NCBI GenBank assembly: GCA_964471325.1
Contig: CAYYFL010000013.1
Coordinates: forward strand, 1 to 47,742
Length of the DNA: 47,742 nucleotides
Direction: 5' to 3'
Origin: Velamenicoccus sp964471325
Lineage (GTDB): Bacteria > Omnitrophota > Gorgyraeia > Velamenicoccales > Velamenicoccaceae
The notes under the pieces are model-generated. The model did no database searches. It was given only the letters and a program-made list of their open reading frames with translations, and was not told where the DNA came from. Below, piece after piece: positions 1 to 7,853 of the stretch. The position numbers were made by a program, and so were the translations under genes. Numbering within the stretch: the stretch's first letter is position 1; each line of letters begins with the position of its first letter.

Positions 1-2
1 TC

Positions 3-1067
3 CTCGTGAATTATTCCGCCGCGGTCGAGAAAGGCGATATCGTCATCATTGATTTCTCGGGGGTGCGGGCGCTGCCCCTGGTTGAGGCCGTCTATGAGAA
101 ATGCCTGCGCAAGGGGGCCCGTTACGTCGAGGTTCATTTCTCGACGGAAGACCTGACGCGTATTTTCTACGAGACGGCCGGCGAGGCGCAGCTGGCTTAT
201 TTCCCGAGACACCGCCTGGAGGCCATGAAGAAGGCAAACGCCTATATCGGCATCAGCGCGACGGAGAACACGCAGAGCTATGCGGGCCTGGAGATGGCCA
301 AGATGGTCCGCCGCCAGCAGGTCCTGCGCCCCATTTCCGACCGGCGCGTGGACCACACGCGCTGGGTCGTGACGCGCTACCCGACGGCGGGTCTGGCCCA
401 GGACGCGCGCATGAGCCTGCAGGCCTTCGAAGATTTTTATTTTAAGGCCTGTAATATCGATTGGCCGGATTTCGCCACAAAGATCACGCGGCTCTGGCGC
501 ATGGTCCAGCGGGCCCGGGAGGTCAGGATCGTCTCTTCAGATACGGACCTGCAGTTTTCCAAGAAGGGGATCCCGGCTGTCAAGAGCGAGGGGCTTAGGA
601 ACATGCCCGACGGCGAAGTGTTCACCGCCCCCGTCAAGGATTCCCTTGAGGGCCATATCACCTATAATGTCCCCAGTCTCTATCACGGCAAAGAGTTCGA
701 CGGCGTCAGGTTTGAATTTAAGAAAGGCAGGATCGTGGATGCTTCATGCCGTTTCGGTTCGCAAAAAGAACTGCAGAAGATCCTGGACGCCGATGCCGGC
801 GCCCGCTATATCGGGGAGTTTTCCTTCGGCCTCAACAAGAACGTCAAGGCCCCCATGAAGAACATTCTTTTCGACGAGAAGATCTGCGGCTCGATCCATT
901 TGACCCCGGGCCACGCCTACAAAGACGCGGATAACGGCAACCGTTCGAGCGTGCATTGGGACCTGGTGAAGATACTCAAAGGCGACGGCGCGGTCTATCT
1001 GGACGGCAGGCTCGTCCAGAAAGACGGCAAATTTGTCGTCGGGGAGCTGAAAGGATTGAACCCATAG
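3..1067 (+). CDS. M29-family aminopeptidase (5'-truncated by the window edge)
   Basis: Metal-dependent aminopeptidase of the thermophilic AmpS/AmpT type (peptidase family M29), expected to remove N-terminal residues from peptides in the cytoplasm. The family's metal-site segments are all visible: PDGEVFTAP, IGEFSFGLN, SIHLTPGHAY and SSVHWDLV, in the usual order across the C-terminal half. The frame is open to the left edge. The GTG at position 6 is probably an internal valine, because the preceding codon gives LVNYSAAVEKGD, which resembles the region shortly after the start in family members. The visible 354 codons are shorter than the usual 370-410 residues, which supports truncation by the window. 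It is followed after 39 bp by an unrelated gene. Confidence 0.88.
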   Translation, partial: LVNYSAAVEKGDIVIIDFSGVRALPLVEAVYEKCLRKGARYVEVHFSTEDLTRIFYETAGEAQLAYFPRHRLEAMKKANAYIGISATENTQSYAGLEMAKMVRRQQVLRPISDRRVDHTRWVVTRYPTAGLAQDARMSLQAFEDFYFKACNIDWPDFATKITRLWRMVQRAREVRIVSSDTDLQFSKKGIPAVKSEGLRNMPDGEVFTAPVKDSLEGHITYNVPSLYHGKEFDGVRFEFKKGRIVDASCRFGSQKELQKILDADAGARYIGEFSFGLNKNVKAPMKNILFDEKICGSIHLTPGHAYKDADNGNRSSVHWDLVKILKGDGAVYLDGRLVQKDGKFVVGELKGLNP

Positions 1068-1106
1068 ATCGGCGCGGCGGCGCCGTTTCAAGACAGAGAG
1101 GTTGTC

Positions 1107-1775
1107 ATGTCCGATTTGAAAAGCAAGTCCATTCGGAATTTAGAGCAAAAGATGCAGGGGCTGGAGCCCGGTTCGCTGCGTTATCAGGTCTTGGAGACGG
1201 CGAAGAACTTCAAGTCCTCGTGGATAGGGCTCGGCCAGATCCTTTATACGGTCTACAAGGATAAGATGTATAAAGAGTGGGGGTATATGAGTTTTGAGGC
1301 ATACTGCAAGGGTGAGGTCGGCATCCATCAGCAGACCGCTTCCAAACTGCTCCATTCCTATTATTTCCTTGAGAAGAACGAGCCTGAGTTCCTGAAAGAT
1401 GTCCAGTCCCAAGAGACTCCGGATCCCCGCAATATCCCTGCATTCGACGCGGTCAATGTTCTTCGCCTGGCCGCCAAGCAAAAAGAACTGACAGAAGAGG
1501 ACTATCAGGAATTCAAAAAAAATGTTTTTGAGGACGGCAAGGAAGGCAAAGAGGTCAAGAAACAGGTGGGCCTGAGGCTGCGTTCCATTCGCGAGGAAGA
1601 GGACCCTCAGAAGGCGCAGGCCGAACGCCGGGTCAGGACTTTAAAGCGTCTGATGGCGACTGTCAGGGCGCTGCAGAAAGAAGCGGTTTACGGCCATTTG
1701 GTATCGGACAAGACGGCCAAAGAGATCGAGAAGCTGATCGGTTTTCTTGACCAGGAGATCGGGATAGAGGCATAA
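1107..1775 (+). CDS. hypothetical protein, 222 aa, helical and charged
   Basis: I do not recognise this protein. It has no signal peptide or membrane segment and is rich in Lys and Glu. The central part (about residues 35-95) holds aromatic and helical segments such as WIGLGQILYTVYKDKMY and GYMSFEAYCKGEVGIHQQTA. These loosely recall bacterial DNA-binding or plasmid-maintenance proteins of the DUF3102/KfrA kind, but the resemblance is too weak for a call. The C-terminal half (about 135-222) is strongly charged and probably forms long helices or a coiled coil. The start is the ATG at 1107, preceded by AGAGAGG at good spacing. It sits alone between the aminopeptidase gene and the rpsO promoter. 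Confidence 0.75.
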   Translation: MSDLKSKSIRNLEQKMQGLEPGSLRYQVLETAKNFKSSWIGLGQILYTVYKDKMYKEWGYMSFEAYCKGEVGIHQQTASKLLHSYYFLEKNEPEFLKDVQSQETPDPRNIPAFDAVNVLRLAAKQKELTEEDYQEFKKNVFEDGKEGKEVKKQVGLRLRSIREEEDPQKAQAERRVRTLKRLMATVRALQKEAVYGHLVSDKTAKEIEKLIGFLDQEIGIEA

Positions 1776-1846
1776 CATTCCCTGCGGACAAGGCCGAGGC
1801 CGGGGGGGGCAAGATCAGGGAGGCTTCATTTAGTCAGGAAAACCCC

Positions 1847-1875
1847 TTGACTTGCAGGGGACTCGAAGGTATACT
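1847..1875 (+). promoter_or_regulatory. sigma-70-type promoter of rpsO-pnp
   Basis: TTGACT (1847-1852) and TATACT (1870-1875) are separated by 17 bp, close to the housekeeping consensus. Predicted transcription start is near 1882, giving a 5' leader of about 255 nt before rpsO. Confidence 0.8.
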
Positions 1876-1881
1876 GGAAAC

Positions 1882-2136
1882 CTGTTTAATCGAGCCGCAG
1901 CATGCGGCGAAGATTAACCCCGCGAGTATCGGAAAAATTTTGTGCCCGGCAGCCCTGGGCAAGAAATTTTTACGATATCTTACGATGCGGGGTCATTCAG
2001 GAAAAGAATTTTAGGCCGCAGCTGTCCGAGAAAAGCGAAGCCGGAGAGTTCATTTCAACCTACATAAATAAGCCTATGGAAAAATAGGCAAAACGGCCTG
2101 CCGAAGGAGCAGGCCAGCGCAGGAGGAAAGGACCGG
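1882..2136 (+). promoter_or_regulatory. structured rpsO 5' leader, candidate S15 autoregulatory RNA
   Basis: Most of the 361-bp gap before rpsO is a foldable leader. A small hairpin (GCCGCA/TGCGGC) occupies 1894-1908. A nested hairpin spans 1918-1992: CCCCGC pairs with GCGGGG (1987-1992), AAAAATTT (1933-1940) with AAATTTTT (1964-1971), and TGCCC (1943-1947) with GGGCA (1957-1961). Two more perfect hairpins stand directly before the ribosome-binding site: GCCTAT/ATAGGC (2072-2089) and GGCCTGC/GCAGGCC (2095-2115). The Shine-Dalgarno AGGAGG lies at 2121-2126. S15 is known to repress its own mRNA through leader structures that differ between bacterial groups; that this one does so is inference. 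Confidence 0.5.
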
Positions 2137-2403
2137 ATGTTAGAGAGCACGAAGAAGAAGGAAATCATCGGCAATTATAAGGTTCATGAGAAGGATACGG
2201 GTTCTGCATTCGTGCAGATCGCCCTTTTGACTGAACGGATCAATGAGCTTTCTAAGCACTTTGAAGTCCACAAGAAAGATCATCACTCCCGCCAGGGCCT
2301 GCTGAAGATGGTCAGCACGCGCCGCCGCCTGCTCTCATACCTTAAGAAACACGATACCAAAAAGTATGAAGAGCTCCTTTCAAAGCTGGGACTGCGTAAA
2401 TAA
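2137..2403 (+). CDS. rpsO: 30S ribosomal protein S15
   Basis: Small-subunit ribosomal protein that binds the 16S rRNA three-way junction of the central domain early in assembly. At 88 residues it has the standard length. The family signature region is present (TERINELSKHFEVHKKDHHSRQ, then STRRRLLSYLKKHD), including the conserved HxxDHHSR segment that contacts rRNA. The start ATG follows a strong AGGAGGAAAGG Shine-Dalgarno. pnp begins 2 bp after the stop codon, the common rpsO-pnp arrangement. Expression is probably controlled through the leader described just upstream. Confidence 0.97.
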   Translation: MLESTKKKEIIGNYKVHEKDTGSAFVQIALLTERINELSKHFEVHKKDHHSRQGLLKMVSTRRRLLSYLKKHDTKKYEELLSKLGLRK

Positions 2404-2405
2404 TC

Positions 2406-4514
2406 ATGACTATGAATCCAAAAATCGAGAGAGTGGAAATCCCCTTCGGGGATAAGAATCTTATTTTGTCGACGGGAAAATTGGCCAAACAGGCCGACGG
2501 AGCCGTGACCGTGCAGATGGGCGGTACCGTAGTTTTGGTGACGGCCTGCGTGTCCCGGGAAATCCGCGAAGGGATCGATTTCTTTCCTTTGACCGTCGAA
2601 TACCAGGAAAAGACATATGCCGCAGGCAGGATCCCCGGGGGCTTCTTTAAGCGCGAAGGCCGTCCGTCGGAAAGCGAGATTCTGATCTCGCGTCTTATCG
2701 ACAGGCCGATCCGCCCCTTGTTCCCCGGCGGTTTCAGGAACGACGTCCAAGTTATCGCCCTGGTTCTTTCCAGCGATGCAGAGAACGATCCCGATGTGTT
2801 GGCGGTCACCGGGGCGTCTGCAGCCCTGGGGATTTCCCAGATTCCTTTTGAAGGGCCGATCGGCGCCGTCCGCATCGGCCGCGTGAACGGCCAGCTCGTC
2901 GTTAACCCGACGTATGCCCAGCGGGAGGCCAGCGACTTGGACCTGGTGGTCGTCGGCAACCGCAATAAAGTCATTATGATCGAAGGAGAGACCAAGGGCC
3001 TGGAAGAGGCGGTGGTGTATGAGGCCCTGAAATTCGGCCACCAGCAGCTTCAGGTCCCCATCAATGCCCAGGAGACATTGATTAAGGCGCACGGCACAAA
3101 AAAGATGGCTTACGAGAACCTCGCCGTCTGTCCGAAGCTTATCGGAAGCATCAAAGCCGCTTATCTGGACCGCGTCAAAGAAAATTGCAAGATCGGCCAG
3201 AAAGAGGCGCGCATCGAAGCGGTCCAGGTGCTTTATAAAGATGTCATAGAGCGTTTCTGCGTTGAAAAAGAAGGGGAAGACGCCGTTTCCGAGCAGGATG
3301 TCAAGTCGGCCTTAGACGAGATCGAGAGCGAAGAGATCCGCCGGCTCGCCATGGAAGAGAACCGTCGCGTGGACGGCCGCAAGTTCGACGAGATCCGTCC
3401 TATCAGTTGTGAAGTCGGCGCTTTGCCGCGGACGCATGGATCGGGATTGTTCACCCGCGGACAGACACAGAGCCTCGCCGTCACCACTCTCGGCACGCGC
3501 GCGGATGAGCAGTTGATTGAGGCCTTGGAGGGCAAGAGCTACAAGAAGTTCATGCTTCATTATAATTTTCCTCCGTTTTCCGTCGGCGAGGTCAAGCCTG
3601 TCCGGGGGGCCGGACGCCGCGAGATCGGTCACGGCGCGCTGGCGGAAAAATCCCTCAAGGCGGTCATGCCGACGCCGGAAGAGTTTCCTTACACCGTGCG
3701 GGTCGTTTCCGAAATCCTGGAGTCCAACGGTTCTTCGAGCATGGCGACGGTCTGCGCATCGAGTTTGTCTTTGATGGACGCTGGCGTGCCCATCAAGGAA
3801 CCGGTCGCCGGGATCGCCATGGGCTTGGTGCACGAGGGTTCCAGGCATGTGCTCCTGACGGATATCGCGGGTCTGGAAGACCATCACGGGGACATGGATT
3901 TCAAGATCGCCGGCACCCGCAAGGGGATCACGGCGATCCAGCTGGACCTGAAGATCAGCGGTATCGATTTTGACATCATCCGCGAGGTCCTGGAGCGCTC
4001 CAAAACAGCCCGACATTTCATTCTTGATAAGATGACGGCCGTCTTGGGGGCGCCGCGCAAGGAGCTTTCGGAATACGCGCCGCGGATCATCCACTTGAAG
4101 ATCAATCAGGAGCGGATCGGCGACTTGATCGGGCCGGGCGGTAAGAATATCCGCAAGATCATCGAGTTGACAGGCGTCGCCATCGACGTCGAGGATGACG
4201 GTTCGGTCCTCGTGGCATCGACGGACAGCGCCGCATCCCAGAGGGCCGTCGACATGATCAAGGGTCTCACGGAAGACGCCGAGATCGGCAAGATCTACAG
4301 GGGCAAGGTCAAGCGCATCATGAATTTCGGGGCGTTTGTCGAGATCCTGCCCAACAAGGAAGGGCTCTGCCACGTCAAGGAACTCGACGATAAATACGTC
4401 AAGAATGTCGAGGATGTCGTCAAGATCGGCGACGAGATTGACGTGAAGGTCATCAGTATCGATGAGCTCGGCCGCATCAATCTGAGCAAGAAACAGGCCA
4501 AGCCCGAAAAATAA
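2406..4514 (+). CDS. pnp: polyribonucleotide nucleotidyltransferase (PNPase)
   Basis: 3'-to-5' phosphorolytic exoribonuclease of mRNA decay, acting as a cytoplasmic trimer. The 702 residues give the full domain order: first RNase PH core (about 10-230), helical linker, second RNase PH core (about 330-550) with the active-site segment GDMDFKIAGTRKG near residue 495, a KH domain with IGPGGKNIRKI near 575, and an S1 domain (about 625-695, GKVKRIMNFGAFVEI). It begins 2 bp after rpsO, so both are read from one message. The stop codon overlaps the left arm of an A/T-rich palindromic repeat that may serve as a transcript end. Confidence 0.97.
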   Translation: MTMNPKIERVEIPFGDKNLILSTGKLAKQADGAVTVQMGGTVVLVTACVSREIREGIDFFPLTVEYQEKTYAAGRIPGGFFKREGRPSESEILISRLIDRPIRPLFPGGFRNDVQVIALVLSSDAENDPDVLAVTGASAALGISQIPFEGPIGAVRIGRVNGQLVVNPTYAQREASDLDLVVVGNRNKVIMIEGETKGLEEAVVYEALKFGHQQLQVPINAQETLIKAHGTKKMAYENLAVCPKLIGSIKAAYLDRVKENCKIGQKEARIEAVQVLYKDVIERFCVEKEGEDAVSEQDVKSALDEIESEEIRRLAMEENRRVDGRKFDEIRPISCEVGALPRTHGSGLFTRGQTQSLAVTTLGTRADEQLIEALEGKSYKKFMLHYNFPPFSVGEVKPVRGAGRREIGHGALAEKSLKAVMPTPEEFPYTVRVVSEILESNGSSSMATVCASSLSLMDAGVPIKEPVAGIAMGLVHEGSRHVLLTDIAGLEDHHGDMDFKIAGTRKGITAIQLDLKISGIDFDIIREVLERSKTARHFILDKMTAVLGAPRKELSEYAPRIIHLKINQERIGDLIGPGGKNIRKIIELTGVAIDVEDDGSVLVASTDSAASQRAVDMIKGLTEDAEIGKIYRGKVKRIMNFGAFVEILPNKEGLCHVKELDDKYVKNVEDVVKIGDEIDVKVISIDELGRINLSKKQAKPEK

Positions 4515-4649
4515 ACTCTAAACCCGAAATCCTAAACTCTAAACAAATCCGAAACATTTCAAATCCAAAATCCAAAATAATTTCTTTGGGTATTTGAGTT
4601 TTGTGTTTTGCGTTTGTTTAGGATTTAGAGTTTAGGGTTTAGAGTTTTG
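4513..4649. repeat. A/T-rich foldback repeat, family A copy 1 (telomere-like CTAAACCC/TTTAGGG motifs)
   Basis: The left arm is built from AAACTCTAAACCC and ATCCTAAACTCTAAAC. The right arm reads GTTTAGGATTTAGAG followed by TTTAGGGTTTAGAGTTTT. The right arm is an imperfect reverse complement of the left, about 40 nt each. The composition is clearly more A/T-rich than the flanking genes. A related copy lies at 24701-24828 after xerD. It fills most of the gap between pnp and ftsK. Confidence 0.8.
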
Positions 4650-4733
4650 TTATTTCATCTGATCTATCGGTCATGGCGGCGGTGTCCAAGGCCGCAGACG
4701 CAGCCGCGACGGATGGGGTTCCAGGGGCATGCG

Positions 4734-6956
4734 ATGAAAAGGGAACACGTTTTAGAGATCATCGGCATATTCATCTTTGCCCTGACGGTTCTCGTCTTCT
4801 TGAGTTTCGTTTCTTACCATCCGGCCGACCTGTCTTTTTACACCTCTAACCCGAATATTCCGCCGAAGAACCTGATCAATGTCTTCGGGGCCTATCTCTC
4901 GGGTCTCTTTTTTTTCATCTTCGGCTGGGCGTCATACCTTTTTCCCGTCTTTCTCTTTCTCTGGGGCCTGAAGTTCGTCCGGGCCGAGGAGATCCGCACC
5001 AATGTCGTTAAGCTCCTCGGGATCCTGATTTTGGCCGTTTCTCTGTCTTCATTTCTGGCGCTTTTCTTTGTGGATCAGGCGACGGCGCGTTTCGGCCGCG
5101 GCGGTATTGTGGGTTTGGTTTTTTCCGATTTCCTGATGCATTATTTCGGCCGGGCCGGCGCCTACGTCATTCTTCTTATGCTCGGGTTGCTCTCCTTGCC
5201 TTTGATCGGCGAGATCCTTGTGATTCCGTTTTTTGCCGCCTTTTTTGACCGGCTGCTGGAACGTTTCGAGGCTTGGAGGGAAGCGAGGGCCGCATCGGGC
5301 GGCAGGAAAGAACGGGCGAAGACGGCCGCGCGCCTGTCGCGCGGCGTGGTGAAGGAAAAATCATTGCCGCAGGAAAAACCGGCGATCAAGGATTTTTCGG
5401 AAAATCGCGACGCCGCGCAGGAAAAGAAAGAGTTCGATGCGGCGCCGCTTAACATCAAGATCGCCAAGTCCAAGCCCGAGACCCTGAAGGACAAGGAACC
5501 TATCCGCGAGGTTTCCGATGAAGACTACGTCTTGCCGTCCATAGACCTGCTTGAGTCGCCGCCGCCCGTCTCCATGCGTCAGATGAAGGAAGATTTGGCG
5601 GAAAATGCCAAGATCCTCGAGGATACCTTGAGCGACTTTGGCCTTTCCGTGCGCGTGGCCGATATCGAGCGCGGCCCCGTGATCACGCGCTATGAGCTGG
5701 AGCCGGCCCCCGGCGTCAAGATCCAGAGGATCGTAAGCCTGACAGACGATATCGCCTTGACGATGAAGGCGCCGTCCGTGCGCATCGAGGCGCCCATTCC
5801 CGGCAAGAACCGGGTGGGCGTCGAGGTCCCCAACACGCAGACGAGCATGGTTTATTTGAAAGAGGTCCTGGCGAGCGAGGATTTTCGCCGCGCCGATTCG
5901 AAGTTGACCCTGGCCATCGGCAAGGATACGGCGGGCAAGCCGATCGTGACGGACCTGGGCGCCATGCCGCATTTGTTGATCGCAGGGACCACGGGTTCGG
6001 GCAAGACGGTCTGCGTCAACGGCATTATCATGTCTATCCTGTTCAATGCGACGCCGAGCGACGTAAAATTCCTCATGGTGGACCCCAAGATGGTGGAATT
6101 GGCTCCCTACAACGGCCTGCCGCACATGCTGTGCCCGGTCGTGACGGACCCCAAGAAAGTGGCGACAGCCCTGATGTGGGTCACCTCCGAGATGGACGAG
6201 CGCTACCAGCTTCTGGCCAAGGAAGGGGTGCGCAACATCGAGACCTATAACCAGCGCAAACAGAAACTTCCCTATATCATCGTGTTCATCGACGAGTTGG
6301 CGGATCTGATGATGGTGGTCCGCGACCAGGTGGAGAGTGCCATCGCCAGGCTCGCCCAGCTGTCCAGGGCTGTCGGCATCCATCTGGTTCTGGCGACGCA
6401 GAGGCCTTCGGTGGACGTCATCACGGGCGTGATCAAGGCGAATTTTCCGGCGCGCATTTCTTTTAAAGTGGCTTCCAAGGTGGATTCCCGCACGGTCCTG
6501 GACATGAACGGCGCCGACAAGCTTTTGGGCCGAGGCGATCTTCTGTTCCTGGAGCCGGGCCAGGCCAAGCCGATCCGCGCGCAGAGCTCTTACGTGAAGG
6601 ATGCGGAGATCGAAAAAGTCCTGGAGTTCATTAAAAAGCAGGCCCAGCCCGTCTACGATGAGACGATCCTGAAGGCCCAGGACCAGGCGCAGGTAGGCGG
6701 CATGCTGGAAAAAGATGAATTATACGACACGGCGGCGAAGCTGGTGATCGAGACAGGGCAGGCGTCCGTTTCCATCATCCAGAGGCGCCTGCGCCTGGGC
6801 TATACGCGCGCTGCGCGCCTGATCGATATGATGGAGCAGGAAGGGTTGGTCGGGCCCTATGTGGGTTCCAAGCCCAGGGACATCCTTGTGGACAGGGAAC
6901 AATGGCTTAAAGACCAGATGGCCAAAGAGAGAGTGGATTCAGATGCCGGACAGTAA
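4734..6956 (+). CDS. ftsK: DNA translocase FtsK
   Basis: Septum-located DNA pump that clears chromosome termini during division and works with Xer recombinases; xerD is in this window. The N-terminus has four membrane segments (about residues 7-170), followed by a charged Lys/Glu/Ala linker (about 175-260). The motor follows, with Walker A GTTGSGKTVCVN near 417 and Walker B IIVFIDELADL near 517. The C-terminal gamma winged helix (about 650-715) contains the segment RRLRLGYTRAARLID. The frame extends upstream to a TTG at 4647, but ATG 4734 follows AGGGG and begins directly before the first membrane helix, so I chose it. The last 14 bp overlap the next gene. Confidence 0.95.
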   Translation: MKREHVLEIIGIFIFALTVLVFLSFVSYHPADLSFYTSNPNIPPKNLINVFGAYLSGLFFFIFGWASYLFPVFLFLWGLKFVRAEEIRTNVVKLLGILILAVSLSSFLALFFVDQATARFGRGGIVGLVFSDFLMHYFGRAGAYVILLMLGLLSLPLIGEILVIPFFAAFFDRLLERFEAWREARAASGGRKERAKTAARLSRGVVKEKSLPQEKPAIKDFSENRDAAQEKKEFDAAPLNIKIAKSKPETLKDKEPIREVSDEDYVLPSIDLLESPPPVSMRQMKEDLAENAKILEDTLSDFGLSVRVADIERGPVITRYELEPAPGVKIQRIVSLTDDIALTMKAPSVRIEAPIPGKNRVGVEVPNTQTSMVYLKEVLASEDFRRADSKLTLAIGKDTAGKPIVTDLGAMPHLLIAGTTGSGKTVCVNGIIMSILFNATPSDVKFLMVDPKMVELAPYNGLPHMLCPVVTDPKKVATALMWVTSEMDERYQLLAKEGVRNIETYNQRKQKLPYIIVFIDELADLMMVVRDQVESAIARLAQLSRAVGIHLVLATQRPSVDVITGVIKANFPARISFKVASKVDSRTVLDMNGADKLLGRGDLLFLEPGQAKPIRAQSSYVKDAEIEKVLEFIKKQAQPVYDETILKAQDQAQVGGMLEKDELYDTAAKLVIETGQASVSIIQRRLRLGYTRAARLIDMMEQEGLVGPYVGSKPRDILVDREQWLKDQMAKERVDSDAGQ

Positions 6957-7812
6957 ATTCATAAAATCCGCCGGAGCGATGCTCAGGGAAACACGCGAAG
7001 CCAAGGGGATTTCCCTCGAGGAAGCGAGCCGTTCGACGCATATTCACGTCAATGTGCTCAGGAAGATCGAGGCGGACGATTTTTCTTCCCTCGGCATGGT
7101 GTATGCCAAGGGTTTCCTGAAGATTTACGCGGAGTTCCTCGGGTTGGACAAGAACGATATCGTCGAGCGCTTTACCGGCGCCGTGCCCGCGTCCCAGCGG
7201 ACCAGGGCCGCCCAAAAGGTGATTATTCCGGGGACGACGCCTGCGCCTGCAGGGAAAAATCCTTTTTCTGCGGTCTTGCAGGGCGTGTCGGCGTGGATCA
7301 GGAAAATAGATGTCAAGATCGTCGTGATTGTCGTGCTGTGCGTATTTGTTCTCTGGGGTTTCAAGGCCCTCTTCCAGGCGATAGGCCGTCATAAATCCAA
7401 GAAACCGGCGGCAGCAGCGCAAGCCGGGATTCCAGGAAAAACACGCACCGTCACGGCCGCGGAGAAAAAGAGCGTCGTTGGGTCCAAAAAGAAGACAGCG
7501 CCCGCTGTTTCGCAAAAAATAGCGGTAAACGCCCCGGCCCCGGCAATTTTTGAAAAAGTCGTTCTTGTCGTACGCGCCAGGGCCAAGACGTGGCTCCAGG
7601 TGAAGGTGGACGGCAAGGTTGTTTTTCAGAATGTCCTGGCGCGCGGCGCCGCAGAGAGCTGGACGGCGGCCAAGAAGATCGAAATGATGATCGGCAACGC
7701 GGGTGCCGTTGAGCTGGAATTGAACGGCAGGATCTTGGAGAGGATCGGCCGGCCGGGACAGACGCTCAAGCATGTCGTTGTCACGCGGGACGGGCTCACC
7801 GTCGACAAATAA
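6943..7812 (+). CDS. RodZ-like helix-turn-helix membrane protein
   Basis: Probable cytoskeletal adaptor of the RodZ family, which links MreB to the elongation machinery in rod-shaped cells. It has a Cro/C1-type HTH (about residues 10-75, LRETREAKGISLEEASRSTH), a Pro/Ala linker, one membrane segment (about 124-141), an Ala/Lys-rich periplasmic linker, and a DUF4115-like domain (about 205-285, RAKTWLQVKVDGKVVF). ATG 6943 lies inside the 3' end of ftsK and was chosen because the HTH starts shortly after it; a longer frame from 6859 would only add antisense-like residues from ftsK. At 289 aa the length fits the family. A gene-specific symbol is avoided because the family is diverse. Confidence 0.85.
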   Translation: MPDSKFIKSAGAMLRETREAKGISLEEASRSTHIHVNVLRKIEADDFSSLGMVYAKGFLKIYAEFLGLDKNDIVERFTGAVPASQRTRAAQKVIIPGTTPAPAGKNPFSAVLQGVSAWIRKIDVKIVVIVVLCVFVLWGFKALFQAIGRHKSKKPAAAAQAGIPGKTRTVTAAEKKSVVGSKKKTAPAVSQKIAVNAPAPAIFEKVVLVVRARAKTWLQVKVDGKVVFQNVLARGAAESWTAAKKIEMMIGNAGAVELELNGRILERIGRPGQTLKHVVVTRDGLTVDK

Positions 7813-7853
7813 TCCTTCCTTATCCGGCTTCCCACGGCTGAAAAATATCCGGC

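Noticed and set aside
1902..2087. 61-codon frame in the rpsO leader
   Set aside because: No Shine-Dalgarno, and it crosses the main leader hairpins; the sequence looks like RNA structure rather than a protein.
4513..4649. True telomere or linear chromosome end
   Set aside because: TTTAGGG-like words occur only a few times inside short palindromes between ordinary genes on both sides.
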